This document shows, in pieces, positions 1 through 9,174 of a DNA stretch of 64,000 nt (within the stretch, counting starts at the first letter, position 1; every line of letters begins with the position of its first letter). Made by a program: the position numbers and the translations under genes. The notes below the pieces were generated by a model, which was not told where the DNA came from, made no database searches, and was given only the letters and a program-made list of their open reading frames with translations. The stretch is from Actinomarinicola tropica (GTDB taxonomy: Bacteria > Actinomycetota > Acidimicrobiia > Acidimicrobiales > SKKL01), in assembly GCF_009650215.1 (NCBI RefSeq), contig NZ_CP045851.1, forward strand, positions 3,375,001 to 3,439,000, in the 5' to 3' direction.

Positions 1-1604
1 CCCGGTGGCACGTCCCTGTAGGTGGCGGCACCCTCCTCCGGCTTCGGCGGTGCGGGGAGGTCGTCGTCGCTGCCGAGGGGCGGGAGCGGAGGGAGCGGCG
101 CACCGGGGGCCGGTGGCGTCGTCGGGGCGAACGACGCCAGGCGGCCGGCGGTGGCGTCGAGGCCGTAGTGCGCCACCAGCGCCGTCCACTGGGCCGGCTC
201 GATCTCGCCGGCGAGGACCTTGTCGTAGAAGCCGAGGACGTCGAGGACCTCGCCCTCCCGCTCGAAGCGCGGCGGCACGCCCAGGCGGTCGACGATGCGG
301 AACCCCGCCGCGACCGTCGCCGCCCCGATGATGTGGGTCGCGGCGCGCCGAGCGACCGCCTCGCGCTCCGGGCGCAGGAGACGACCGTGGCGGGCGTCGT
401 CGTGGAGCGTCTCGCCGAGCTCGGCGAGCCCGTCGCGGGTGGTGGGCAGGTCGGCGGCGGTCGCCCCGGGTGCGACGCGGCCGAGGCCGACGGCGACCGA
501 GTCGAGCCAGGCGGGAAGGATGAGCTTCTCGGCCACGTCGTCCCAGCTGAGCGGCAGGAGCCGTCCCGACGTGCCGCGGAGGCGGTGCTCCTCGAGCTGC
601 TCGGCCACGCCGTCGAGGTCGCGCAGCACCGAGGTGGCGGGCCGTGCGGCCACGCCTCGCCCCCTGAACGCCGCCGGGTCCACGCCGAGCGCGCTGATCC
701 GCTCCGCCACCGGCGGGTGGCTGTCGAACTTCGAGTGCGCCGAGGTGCCGAGCGCCACGTCGGCGTGGGTCGCGGACATCTGGGCCACCGTCGGGCTGTC
801 GAGGAACGCGTCGAAGCCGGACAGGTACGGGGCGCGGTAGCCCTGCTCGAGCACCGGGCCGTACTCGGTCTGCCAATAGGTCTGGAAGGCCATCGATCCG
901 AGCGGCAACCGGGCGAGGGCGGAGGCGGCCGTCGCCGGCGACGTGACCCGTGCCGCCAGTCGATCGGCGGCGTGCTCCTGGGCGCGGGAGAGGCCCTGGG
1001 TGACCGACAGGTAGAGCTCGGCGTAGAGCATGAAGGGACGCCGGAGGAACGAGTCGTCGACCGCCGCCAGCGTGCGGGTCAGCGAGCCGCGCATCTGGTA
1101 GAGGATCGGGCCGAGCTCGACGTCGCCTCCGTGGAAGTGCCCGAACTCGTGGGCGATCACGGACTCCAGCTCCTCGGGCTCGAGCACCCGCATCAGCGGG
1201 ACCCCGACGGCGAGGATGCGGTGGCCGCCGACGCCGAGGCGCCCACCGACGGTCGTGACGAAGGCGTTCACGTCGTCGATGAGGAAGACACCGGCGGGCG
1301 GCGGCTCGCCGACTTCGCGCGCCACCCGTTCGACGAGGGCCATCAGATCGGGCTGCGTCTCGGCGGTGACCCGCGGCCCCGGGATCTGGAACGGCGGCTT
1401 GCGCGGGACGAGCGCCTTCAGGAGCGACCAGCCGACCACCGGGAGGACGAGCACGTAGAGGTGGAGGCGGCCGACGTAGACCAGCTCGAGGACGGGCGCG
1501 GCGATGAAGAGGAGCGCCAGGCCGACGACGAGCACGTGGAAGCCGACGATGAGCGCGACGGCGAGGGCCGCCTGAGCTCGCAGTGATGCCGATCGTCTCG
1601 CCAC
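1..1604 (-). CDS. M48-family zinc metalloprotease, C-terminus beyond window edge
   Basis: Reading the minus strand from a GTG at 1604 gives an open frame to the window edge, at least 534 residues with no stop. The first ~80 residues hold two hydrophobic segments. The zinc motif HEFGH is encoded around 1148-1160, and the downstream motif EHAADRLA supplies the third ligand expected in M48 (HtpX/Ste24-type) peptidases. The family cleaves membrane or envelope proteins at the cytoplasmic face. The C-terminal part becomes rich in Pro and Asp and shows no domain I recognise. The start is chosen because the membrane segment follows directly; no strong ribosome site is seen. The family call is firm; the substrate is unknown. 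Confidence 0.85.
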   Translation of the reverse strand, partial: MARRSASLRAQAALAVALIVGFHVLVVGLALLFIAAPVLELVYVGRLHLYVLVLPVVGWSLLKALVPRKPPFQIPGPRVTAETQPDLMALVERVAREVGEPPPAGVFLIDDVNAFVTTVGGRLGVGGHRILAVGVPLMRVLEPEELESVIAHEFGHFHGGDVELGPILYQMRGSLTRTLAAVDDSFLRRPFMLYAELYLSVTQGLSRAQEHAADRLAARVTSPATAASALARLPLGSMAFQTYWQTEYGPVLEQGYRAPYLSGFDAFLDSPTVAQMSATHADVALGTSAHSKFDSHPPVAERISALGVDPAAFRGRGVAARPATSVLRDLDGVAEQLEEHRLRGTSGRLLPLSWDDVAEKLILPAWLDSVAVGLGRVAPGATAADLPTTRDGLAELGETLHDDARHGRLLRPEREAVARRAATHIIGAATVAAGFRIVDRLGVPPRFEREGEVLDVLGFYDKVLAGEIEPAQWTALVAHYGLDATAGRLASFAPTTPPAPGAPLPPLPPLGSDDDLPAPPKPEEGAATYRDVPP

Positions 1605-1700
1605 GTGTGCCGCCGCCTCCTCGGGCCGCGCCGCACGGCCTCGGTTCCGGTCGGCAGGTCCCGCCCGGGAGTTGAGCCGTCGGGTCCGAGGGCGCCAGGG

Positions 1701-2939
1701 CTACTCGGACCAGGGCACGACGCAGCGCCAGGTGGCGAAGAGGTCGGCTCCCACCCCGTCACCGCCCTCGTCGCCCCGACCCGGATCGCGGTACGCCTCC
1801 CGGTCGCTGTCCAGTCGACAGCGCAGGTCCCGCACCCACTGCCCCTCGATCACCTCGGGAGCGAACCGCCCGCCGGTCGCCCGGTCCGGCCGATCGGGAT
1901 CGGCCAGGTTCACGTTGACGAGCCCGAGGAGCACCTGGGCCACGAGCAGCAGCGCGATCGCGCGCCCGCCGAGCAGCCGCGCCGCGCCGAGGACCAGCAG
2001 CAGGCAGAGGAACGCCGGAAGCAGGTGGGCCAGCTTCCACGGGAACCGGAGGAACACCAGCTCGGCGGCGACCAGGCCGAGGAGCCCCATCCGCAGGACC
2101 GCCGAGCTCGGCCACAGGCGGGGGAGGTCGCGCAGCAGTCTCGGGAGGACGACGAGCCCGAGGACGATCACCACCGGGCCGAAGAAGAACCAGTTCTTCA
2201 CGCCGAACCGGCCCACCTGCACGAGGAGCGTGGAGGACGGGACGTTCGAGTCGAGGAAGTCCCACCCCATCGTGACGAACGGCGGGAGGTAGACGACCGC
2301 GGTGAGGGCCAGCGTCACCGCGCCGAGCCCGACCAGGCGGCGACGCTCGGCCGGGGCGGTGCCGAGGAGGTCGGCGAGCACGAAGGCACCGATCACGAAC
2401 AGCGTCGACAGGCGACACCCGGCGGCGAGCGCGTAGAGCACCGCGGCGGGGACCCACCGGCGCGAGAGCTGGGCGTTGGCGCCGGCGAGCGCGAACCCGG
2501 TGGCCCACAGGAAGTCGACCATCGACGTCCCGGCGATCCACACGTAGGGGTTGAGCACGACCGCCAACCCGTACCAACCGGCGTGGGGGTGACCCTCCCG
2601 GCTCAGCAGGCGGACGACCGCGAGCGCGGTGACCGCCGCCATGACGACCGACGCGAGGTTGACGAGCACGACCCCGCCGAGGGCGTGGAGCACGCCGACG
2701 ATCGCTTCGTGGACCGGGGCGCCGGGCGTGCGCGACACCGAGTAGTCGCCCCGCAGGATGGCCCGACCGGCGTCGTGGACACCGCCGACGTCGAGGTCGG
2801 TCCCCGGGCCGAGCGCGACGAGCGGCAGGTAGCCGAGCACGAGCACCGCGGCCCCGAGCAGCAGCGGCCGCGCATCGGCGCCGAGCACGCCCGGGAGACG
2901 GCCCACGAACCGGGCGGGAGGGAGGTCGGTCGTCGGCAC
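1701..2939 (-). CDS. polytopic membrane protein, GT-C glycosyltransferase-like
   Basis: About 412 residues with roughly ten hydrophobic helices. A loop after the first helix reads YSVSRTPGAPVHE, which resembles the first extracytoplasmic loop of GT-C (PMT/GT39-like) enzymes that use polyprenyl-phosphate sugars. An Asp-containing segment (PGTDLDVGG) lies just before it, as expected for the catalytic acid of that superfamily. The GTG start at 2939 keeps the gene clear of the divergent cyclase gene at 3059; a longer upstream start would overlap that promoter. A lipid-linked glycosyltransferase is inferred, and no donor or acceptor can be named. It could also be an uncharacterised multi-pass protein. 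Confidence 0.7.
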   Translation of the reverse strand: MPTTDLPPARFVGRLPGVLGADARPLLLGAAVLVLGYLPLVALGPGTDLDVGGVHDAGRAILRGDYSVSRTPGAPVHEAIVGVLHALGGVVLVNLASVVMAAVTALAVVRLLSREGHPHAGWYGLAVVLNPYVWIAGTSMVDFLWATGFALAGANAQLSRRWVPAAVLYALAAGCRLSTLFVIGAFVLADLLGTAPAERRRLVGLGAVTLALTAVVYLPPFVTMGWDFLDSNVPSSTLLVQVGRFGVKNWFFFGPVVIVLGLVVLPRLLRDLPRLWPSSAVLRMGLLGLVAAELVFLRFPWKLAHLLPAFLCLLLVLGAARLLGGRAIALLLVAQVLLGLVNVNLADPDRPDRATGGRFAPEVIEGQWVRDLRCRLDSDREAYRDPGRGDEGGDGVGADLFATWRCVVPWSE

Positions 2940-3058
2940 GCGGCGGCAGCGTACCCGTCGTGGTGCGCCGGTCCGGGACGCCCGCCGACCTCCTGCGACA
3001 CCCGACACACCGGGCGCCAACCCTCATTCGGGTGAGGTCGTGCGCCGATACCGCGACC

Positions 3059-4855
3059 GTGGAGAGACCGCCCACCCCATCGGTCGACGACGGCCGCTCG
3101 ATCGATGCCACGCTGCGACGGACGTTCCTCACCATGGCCGTCGCCGTGGTGCTGGCGGCGTCGATCTCGTGCCTGGTGGCCGCGGTCAACCTGCTCGTGT
3201 TCCAGGCGCGCGTCGACGGGACGACCGCCGTCATCCGGTCGGCCCGTCAGGCCCACGAGGCGATCCTCGACTCCGAGACCGCGCTGCGCGCCTACCTCGC
3301 CACCGGCGATCCGTCGTTCCTCGGGCCGTGGAGCCGGGCCGAGGCGACGATCGACGCCGACCTCGACGACGTCGCCGCTCACCTCGGCGCCATCGACGCA
3401 CCGGCCTCGCTGCTCGTCGGCGCGATCGAGCACCGCGTGGCGTACGAGCGCTGGGACGAGTCGTGGGCCGACCCCGCGCGCGAGCTGTTCGGCGCCGACG
3501 GGGCCCTCGAGGGACCCGAGCTCGAGGCCCGGCTCGCAGACGGGCGCGCCCTCTTCGACCGCTACCGCGCCGCCCAGGCGACGTTCCTCGTCGAGGTGCA
3601 GGAGCGCCGCGACGGCGCGCTCGCCGCACAGGGGATGGCCATCGGCGTCGCTGGCGGCGTCGGCGTTGTGGTCGCCGCCGCGATGCTCGTGCTCGCCCGC
3701 CGGCAGCGGCGACGCCTGCGAGAGGCCGTCCAAGGCCCCATCGAGCAGCTGACCTCGACCATGTCGAAGGTGGCCGCCGGCGATCCGGACGCCCGACCGC
3801 TCGTGTCGGGACCCGCAGAGATCCGGGAGGTCGCTCGCGGGCTCGACACGATGATCGAGTCGCTCCACGTCCAGCGGACGGCCCTCGCCGAGCGGGAGGC
3901 CGCGATGTCCGTGCTCGCCCGGCGCCTCGACCAGATCCTCAGGATGTCGAAGGAGATCTCCGGGACCGGCAACCCCCGCTACGTGGCCGAGTCGGCGACG
4001 ACGGCGGCGCTGGCGTTGAGCGACGGCGACCGGGCCCGGCTGTGGGTGATGGGCGGCGACGGGACCACGTCCCTGCTGCACGACACGGTGCTGGCGCACG
4101 GCGAACCCGTGCCCGTCCGCATCCTCGGTGCCGGGGAGGGCCTCGTCGGGGCGGCGACCGCCGAGGCCCGGATCGTCCACGAGGAGCTCATCGGGTCGCA
4201 CCACGTGGCCTGGCCGCTCGTCGTCGGCGCCCGCGTCGTGGGCGCGCTGGAGGTGGAGCTCGTGAGCCCGCCGGACGAGCCGACCGTGGAGGCGCTCACG
4301 ACCCTCGCCGTCCACACCGCGGCGGCGCTCGAGTCCGCCCGCCTCTACTCGGAGAACGCCGAGCTGGCCCGGGTCGACCCGCTCACGCGCCTCGCCAACC
4401 GGCGTTCGTTCGCCGAGGACCTCGAGAAGGAGGCCGAGCGCTCGGCGCGGTACGACCGGCCGCTGTCGCTCGTGATGATCGACCTCGACCACTTCAAGCG
4501 GTTGAACGACAACTACGGCCATCCCTTCGGGGACCGCGTGCTGCAGTCGGTCGCCCAGGCGGTCGAGGCGACGGTCCGCAACGTCGACACCGCGTACCGC
4601 CTCGGTGGCGAGGAGCTGGCGGTGCTGGCACGGGAGACCGATCTCGCCGGCGCGTTCCACCTCGCGGAGCGCCTGCGCGCCGCGATCGCCGAGGCGCTCT
4701 CGCTCGACCGGGGTGACCCGACGACGGTCACCGCGAGCTTCGGCGTGGCCGAGCTCGAACGCGATCGTCCGGACACCACGCACCTGGTGGCGGCTGCGGA
4801 CGCGGCGCTCTACGCCGCCAAGCGCGACGGCAGGAACCGGGTGGCGGCGGCCTGA
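3059..4855 (+). CDS. membrane diguanylate cyclase: CHASE3-like sensor, HAMP, GAF, GGDEF
   Basis: 598 residues from a GTG at 3059. Order: transmembrane helix (~20-45), a helical extracytoplasmic region containing ALRAYLATGDPSFL typical of CHASE3 sensors, second transmembrane helix (~190-215), HAMP linker, GAF domain (~310-430), and a C-terminal GGDEF domain with the intact signature GGEEL (in RLGGEELAV) and the substrate-loop motif DLDHFKRLNDNYGHPFGD. These residues predict active synthesis of c-di-GMP from GTP. The input signal is unknown. It is divergent from the GT-C-like gene. It is one of three c-di-GMP genes in the window and the only one lacking an EAL domain. Confidence 0.85.
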   Translation: MERPPTPSVDDGRSIDATLRRTFLTMAVAVVLAASISCLVAAVNLLVFQARVDGTTAVIRSARQAHEAILDSETALRAYLATGDPSFLGPWSRAEATIDADLDDVAAHLGAIDAPASLLVGAIEHRVAYERWDESWADPARELFGADGALEGPELEARLADGRALFDRYRAAQATFLVEVQERRDGALAAQGMAIGVAGGVGVVVAAAMLVLARRQRRRLREAVQGPIEQLTSTMSKVAAGDPDARPLVSGPAEIREVARGLDTMIESLHVQRTALAEREAAMSVLARRLDQILRMSKEISGTGNPRYVAESATTAALALSDGDRARLWVMGGDGTTSLLHDTVLAHGEPVPVRILGAGEGLVGAATAEARIVHEELIGSHHVAWPLVVGARVVGALEVELVSPPDEPTVEALTTLAVHTAAALESARLYSENAELARVDPLTRLANRRSFAEDLEKEAERSARYDRPLSLVMIDLDHFKRLNDNYGHPFGDRVLQSVAQAVEATVRNVDTAYRLGGEELAVLARETDLAGAFHLAERLRAAIAEALSLDRGDPTTVTASFGVAELERDRPDTTHLVAAADAALYAAKRDGRNRVAAA

Positions 4856-4870
4856 GCCGACCGCCGGGGG

Positions 4871-5443
4871 TCAGGCCTCGGAGGGCCAGCCGGGGACGCC
4901 GTCGTCGAGCTGCACGCCGGCGGAGTTCAAGAAGCCCGAGATCATCCGGTAGTAGCCGGCGAGCATCAGCAGCTCGACGAGCTGCTCCTCGGTGTACCGC
5001 TCGGCGAGGGTCGCCCAGGTGGCGTCCCCGACGCAGTCGTCGGCGCACAGCTCGTCGGCCATCGCGATGAGCGCGCGGTCGCCGGCCGCCCAGTCACGGG
5101 TGAGCTCGTCGCGGGCGAGGTCGGCGATCTCGTCGTCGGTGAGGCCCTCACGGCGCCCGATGACGACGTGCTGGCCGAACTCGTAGACCGCGCTGGCCCG
5201 GTGGCCGACGCGGAGGATGACGATCTCCCGCTCCCGCCCCGGGATGGTGCCCTTGCCGAGGAACGCCCCGCCGAGCAGCACCGCCCGGTTGGCGACGCGA
5301 CGGTTGTGGACCATCGTGGCGAAGATGTTGAGCGGGTCGCGGTCCGGTCGCGTCCCGGCCGAGGCGAGCACCTCGCGCTGCTCGGCGGTCGGGTTGGCGA
5401 CCGGGGCGAGGCGCGGGGTCGTCGGCCGGGACGGGCGCGGCAC
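4871..5443 (-). CDS. carboxymuconolactone decarboxylase (AhpD-like) family protein
   Basis: 190 residues. The central region (IFATMVHNRRVANRAVL followed by REREIVILRVGHRASAVYEFGQH) matches the CMD fold: a helix with an REREI-type motif followed by an EFGQH-type motif. The redox CxxC of true AhpD is absent at that site, so a peroxidase partner role is not supported. It lies 3 bp after the methylmalonyl-CoA epimerase gene and is the last gene of the ccr-mce unit. Members of this family beside acyl-CoA genes are often annotated only as CMD proteins; the substrate is unknown. Confidence 0.8.
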   Translation of the reverse strand: MPRPSRPTTPRLAPVANPTAEQREVLASAGTRPDRDPLNIFATMVHNRRVANRAVLLGGAFLGKGTIPGREREIVILRVGHRASAVYEFGQHVVIGRREGLTDDEIADLARDELTRDWAAGDRALIAMADELCADDCVGDATWATLAERYTEEQLVELLMLAGYYRMISGFLNSAGVQLDDGVPGWPSEA

Positions 5444-5446
5444 CCG

Positions 5447-5857
5447 CTACTCCTGGACCAGCTCGATGAGGGTGCCGAACGCCGCCTTCGGGTGGACGAA
5501 CGCCACCGTGGTGCCCCGTGACCCGGGGCGGGGCTCCTCGTCGATCACCCGGCCGCCGCTGTCCTTGACCGCCTGGAGCGCAGCCCCGCAGTCGGACACG
5601 CGGTAGCCGATGTGGTGCAGGCCCTCGCCCTTCTTCTCCAGGTACTTGGCCACCGGCGAGTCGTCACGGGTGGGGGTGAGCAGCTGGATGTAGGACTCGG
5701 CGACCTTGAGGAGCGCCTCCTCGACGCCGTCGGAGTCGACGACCTCGCGGTGGTCGACCGTCGCGCCGAAGGTCTCCTCGTAGTAGGCGATGGCCGCCTC
5801 GAGGTCCTTGACGGCGATGGCGACGTGGTCGATCTCGGTGAGCAGCTGGTCGGTCAT
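5447..5857 (-). CDS. mce: methylmalonyl-CoA/ethylmalonyl-CoA epimerase
   Basis: 136 residues, normal for the family, belonging to the vicinal-oxygen-chelate (glyoxalase) fold. The metal-binding pattern is visible: His in EIDHVAIAV near the N-terminus, Gln in SYIQLL, His in GLHHIGYRV and Glu in GTLIELVQE at the C-terminus. The enzyme interconverts (2R)- and (2S)-methylmalonyl-CoA and also ethylmalonyl-CoA. It sits 12 bp behind ccr, where the epimerase works on the (2S)-ethylmalonyl-CoA made by Ccr. This context supports an ethylmalonyl-CoA pathway role rather than only propionate catabolism. Confidence 0.93.
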   Translation of the reverse strand: MTDQLLTEIDHVAIAVKDLEAAIAYYEETFGATVDHREVVDSDGVEEALLKVAESYIQLLTPTRDDSPVAKYLEKKGEGLHHIGYRVSDCGAALQAVKDSGGRVIDEEPRPGSRGTTVAFVHPKAAFGTLIELVQE

Positions 5858-5869
5858 CTCGGCCTCCTG

Positions 5870-7213
5870 TCAGCCGCCGGCGCGGCGGAAGAGCGTGATC
5901 TTGTCCTCGCCGACCTTCTCGCGCATCTCCGGGTCGTCGACACCCTGGCCCTCCTCCTCGGCGAGGCAGAGCACACCGATCTTGCCCTCGTGGAGGTTGT
6001 GGTGCATCTGGTAGGCGGCCTCGCCGGTGTTCTCGAGCGTGTGCACCGCGGAGAGGATCGGCTGGATCTTGCCGTCGCAGATCAGCTGGTTCGCCTGCCA
6101 TGCCTCGTGATAGTTGGCGAAGTGGGAGCCGATGATGCGCTTCAGGCGCATCCAGAGGTGGCGGTTGTCGAACTCGAGCATGTAGCCGGAGGTGGCGGCG
6201 CAGGTGACGACCGCACCACCGCGCTTCACGACGTAGACCGAGGCGCCGAAGGTCTGGCGGCCGGGGTGCTCGAACACGACGTCGACGTCACGGCCGATCA
6301 TGTCGCGGATGTCGCCGCCGAGGCGGCGCCACTCCTTCGGGTCCTGCTGGGTGCCGTCCTCGTTCCAGAACCGGTAGCCAGCCGCCTTGCGGTCGATGAC
6401 GTGCTCGACGCCCATCTGGTGCATCAGGTCGACCTTCTCGGGCGACGACACCACCGCGACGGGGGTGACGCCACCGTTGAGGCAGTACTGCACGGCGTAG
6501 CCGCCGAGACCGCCGGAGGCGCCCCAGATGAGCACGGCCTCGCCCTGCTTCATCTGGTACGAGTTCGGCGAGAGCAGCATCCGGTACGTGGTCGAGTTGG
6601 TCAGCGCGTTGCACGCCGCCTCCTCCCACGACAGGTGGGCCGGCTTCGGCATGAGCTGGTTGGCGCGCACCACGGCGAGGTCGGCGAGCCCGCCGAAGTT
6701 CGTCTCGTAGCCCCAGATCATCTGGTTCGCGGCCATCATCGCGTCGTCGTGGGCGGTGTCGTCCTGGTCGTCGACGTAGTTGCAGTGCACGACGACGCGG
6801 TCGCCGGGCTTCCAGGCCCGCACCGCGGACCCGACCCGGATGACGACGCCGGCGGCGTCGGAGCCGAAGGCGTGGAAGTCCTGCGCGTGGCGCCGCGCCC
6901 ACTCGCTCTGGCGGGCCAGCCGGTCGAGGGCGCCGAAGGTGGAGACCGGCTCGAAGATCGAGGTCCACACCGTGTTGAAGTTGATGGCGCTGGCCATGAT
7001 CGCGACGTAGACCTCGTCGGGGGCCAGCTCGGGCGTCGGCACGTCGCCGACGTGGATCGACTGGCGCGGGTCCTTCTCGTGCGACGGGAGGTCCGCGAAC
7101 ATCTCCTGCTCCGAGCGGAGGGTGTGCGCAGCGCGGTAGGACTCGGGGATCGGCAGGGCGGCGAGCTCCTCGCCCGATGCTCCCCCGTTGATGGCATCGC
7201 GGATCTGGTCCAT
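5870..7213 (-). CDS. ccr: crotonyl-CoA carboxylase/reductase
   Basis: 447 residues, the usual length. This is an MDR-superfamily enzyme catalysing NADPH-dependent reductive carboxylation of crotonyl-CoA to (2S)-ethylmalonyl-CoA, the diagnostic step of the ethylmalonyl-CoA pathway; it also feeds ethylmalonyl-CoA to polyketide synthesis. Visible signatures: the N-terminal block around SAINFNTVWTSIFEP, the HAFGSDAAGVVIRVG block, YETNFGG, the nucleotide-binding loop WGASGGLGGYAVQY, and FEHPGRQTFG late in the protein, all typical of Ccr rather than simple quinone reductases. First gene of a ccr-mce-CMD unit. A TAGTTT hexamer lies 8 nt before the ATG, suggesting a very short or absent 5' leader. 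The thiolase gene across the divergent region could supply acetoacetyl-CoA. Confidence 0.95.
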   Translation of the reverse strand: MDQIRDAINGGASGEELAALPIPESYRAAHTLRSEQEMFADLPSHEKDPRQSIHVGDVPTPELAPDEVYVAIMASAINFNTVWTSIFEPVSTFGALDRLARQSEWARRHAQDFHAFGSDAAGVVIRVGSAVRAWKPGDRVVVHCNYVDDQDDTAHDDAMMAANQMIWGYETNFGGLADLAVVRANQLMPKPAHLSWEEAACNALTNSTTYRMLLSPNSYQMKQGEAVLIWGASGGLGGYAVQYCLNGGVTPVAVVSSPEKVDLMHQMGVEHVIDRKAAGYRFWNEDGTQQDPKEWRRLGGDIRDMIGRDVDVVFEHPGRQTFGASVYVVKRGGAVVTCAATSGYMLEFDNRHLWMRLKRIIGSHFANYHEAWQANQLICDGKIQPILSAVHTLENTGEAAYQMHHNLHEGKIGVLCLAEEEGQGVDDPEMREKVGEDKITLFRRAGG

Positions 7214-7310
7214 GGCGGCGCAAACTAGAGCCTCGGCGCGCGGCTCCGCACACCGGGCCGTGCCCGGCGTACAGTCCGGTCGTCCACCCCGGCGGGCGAC
7301 GGAGGAGCAC

Positions 7311-7844
7311 GTGGAGATCCATCCCGACGAGGTCGCAGCACGGCGGTTCTCGGTCGCGCTGCGCGGCTACGACCGCGACGAGGTGGCCCGCTACCTCCAG
7401 GACGTGGCCGGCGCGATGCGCTCGCTGCGAGCCCGTCTCGACGACGCCGAGGCACGAGCCGCCCGCCACCGGGCCGGCGAGGACATCGCGAACGAACGGC
7501 TGGCGGCTCTGGAGCGGGAGACGGCGCGCCACGCCGCCCACGAGGCCGAGCTGTCCGCCGAGCTGGCCGCGGAACGACGCCGCGAGCTCTCGATCGACCT
7601 CACCGACGCCGGCGACCTGCGGCGCGAGCTGCACGACGCCCGCCAGGAGGTCGACGAGCTGCGCACCCGCCTGGCGGCGCTCGACCCGCGCGGCGTCGTC
7701 GCGACCCCGCTCGGACCGCCACCGGAGATCGCCGCCGTGCTGGGGGGCGAGCACGCGTCGGGGAACGGCGCCGACCGCCGACCCGCCGACCCGCCCCCGT
7801 TCTCGTTCGAGTCGGCCCGCACCCTCGAGCACGGGGACGGCTGA
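7311..7844 (+). CDS. DivIVA-domain coiled-coil protein
   Basis: 177 residues from a GTG at 7311, preceded by GGAGGA about 5 nt upstream. The N-terminus (RRFSVALRGYDRDEVARYL) matches the conserved start of DivIVA/Wag31-type proteins, in which this segment senses curved membranes. A long charged coiled coil follows (~40-135), ending in a Pro-rich tail. It is much shorter and more divergent than Wag31 itself, so a polar-growth role should not be assumed. It stands alone between ccr (divergent) and the thiolase gene 77 bp downstream. Confidence 0.72.
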   Translation: MEIHPDEVAARRFSVALRGYDRDEVARYLQDVAGAMRSLRARLDDAEARAARHRAGEDIANERLAALERETARHAAHEAELSAELAAERRRELSIDLTDAGDLRRELHDARQEVDELRTRLAALDPRGVVATPLGPPPEIAAVLGGEHASGNGADRRPADPPPFSFESARTLEHGDG

Positions 7845-7921
7845 GGGCTCGTCTGGCCGGTCCGCAGGGGGCGTCCCTAAGCTGGGAGACCTACTCGGCT
7901 CCACACATGGGGGAGGACCCA

Positions 7922-9106
7922 ATGCCCGGTTCCGTCATCCTGAACGGCGCTCGTACGCCGATCGGCAAGCTCTCGGGTGCGCTCTCGTCGTTCTCCGCCA
8001 TGGAGCTCGGCGGCTTCGCCATCAAGGCCGCGCTCGAGCGCGCCGGCGTCGCCCCGGAGAAGGTCGACTACGTCCTGATGGGCCACGTCCTGCAGGCCGG
8101 CGCCGGCCAGATCACCGCCCGCCAGGCCGCGGTCAACGCCGGCATCCCCATGACGACCCCGGCCACCACCGTCAACAAGGTGTGCCTGTCGGGCCTCAAC
8201 GCCATCTACCTCGCCGACCAGATGGTGCAGTCCGGTGAGGTCGACATCGTCGTCGCCGGCGGCATGGAGTCGATGACCCAGGCCCCCTACCTCCTCCCGG
8301 GTGCTCGTGAGGGCTACCGCATCGGCGACCAGAGCGTCGTCGACTCGATGATGTACGACGGCCTCTTCTGCGCCTTCGACCAGTGCGCGATGGGCGCCGG
8401 CACCGAGAAGTACGCGGCATCCGCCGACCTCGACCGCGACGTGCAGGACGACCTGGCCGCCAAGTCCCACGCCCGGGCCGCCGCCGCCCAGAAGGACGGC
8501 AAGTTCGACAACGAGATCGTGTCCGTCGAGGTGCCGCAGCGCCGTGGCGACCCGCTCGTCGTGTCGGTCGACGAGGGCGTGCGCGCCGACACCACCACCG
8601 ACTCGCTCGGCAAGCTGCGCCCGGCGTTCGACAAGGCCGGCAACATCACCGCCGGCAACGCCTCGCAGATCTCCGACGGTGCCTCGGCGGTGATCGTCAC
8701 CCGCAAGGAGATCGCCGACCAGCTCGGGGTCACCCCGCTCGGTGAGCTCGTCTCCTACGGCCAGGTGGCCGGCCCGGACGCATCGCTCCTCACCCAGCCG
8801 TCCCGCTCGATCCAGCAGGCGCTCGAGCGTGCCGGCCTCTCGGTGGGCGACATCGACCTGTTCGAGCTGAACGAGGCCTTCGCCGCCGTCGGCGTGGCGT
8901 CGATGCGCGAGCTCGGCATCACCGACGAGATCACCAACGTCAACGGCGGCGCCATCGCCGTCGGCCACCCGCTCGGCATGTCGGGCAACCGCGTGGCCCT
9001 CACCGCCCTGCTCGAGCTGCAGCGCCGCGGCGGCGGCACCGCGGCCGTGGCCCTCTGCGGCGGCGGCGGCCAGGGCGACGGGGCCATCCTGCGCACCATC
9101 AGCTGA
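7922..9106 (+). CDS. acetyl-CoA acetyltransferase (thiolase)
   Basis: 394 residues. The start is the second of two in-frame ATGs (7907 and 7922) because GGGGGAGGA sits 5-6 nt before 7922. Thiolase catalytic residues are all present: the acyl-accepting Cys88 in NKVCLSG, the His of GHPLGMSG, and the second Cys in ALCGGGGQG. The enzyme condenses or cleaves 3-ketoacyl-CoA; beside ccr and mce it plausibly makes acetoacetyl-CoA at the head of the ethylmalonyl-CoA or polyhydroxybutyrate route. Substrate length cannot be read from sequence. A second thiolase lies at 58921. Confidence 0.93.
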   Translation: MPGSVILNGARTPIGKLSGALSSFSAMELGGFAIKAALERAGVAPEKVDYVLMGHVLQAGAGQITARQAAVNAGIPMTTPATTVNKVCLSGLNAIYLADQMVQSGEVDIVVAGGMESMTQAPYLLPGAREGYRIGDQSVVDSMMYDGLFCAFDQCAMGAGTEKYAASADLDRDVQDDLAAKSHARAAAAQKDGKFDNEIVSVEVPQRRGDPLVVSVDEGVRADTTTDSLGKLRPAFDKAGNITAGNASQISDGASAVIVTRKEIADQLGVTPLGELVSYGQVAGPDASLLTQPSRSIQQALERAGLSVGDIDLFELNEAFAAVGVASMRELGITDEITNVNGGAIAVGHPLGMSGNRVALTALLELQRRGGGTAAVALCGGGGQGDGAILRTIS

Positions 9107-9137
9107 TCGGCGCGGCGAGCGCCGCACCCGTTCCACC

Positions 9138-9169
9138 CTCGGGCCCCGGCCGCACGGTCGGGGCCCGAG
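9138..9169. terminator. strong GC hairpin between convergent genes
   Basis: An 11-bp perfect inverted repeat (CTCGGGCCCCG at 9138-9148, CGGGGCCCGAG at 9159-9169) encloses a 10-nt loop that can itself pair further. It lies between the 3' ends of the thiolase gene (stop 9106) and the convergent lipoprotein gene (stop 9175). There is no T-run, which is common for actinobacterial intrinsic terminators. It would serve both strands. Confidence 0.75.
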
Positions 9170-9174
9170 CGCGT

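Noticed and set aside
168-1586. 472-residue plus-strand frame at the window start
   Set aside because: Antisense of the M48 protease, whose HEFGH zinc motif lies on the minus strand.
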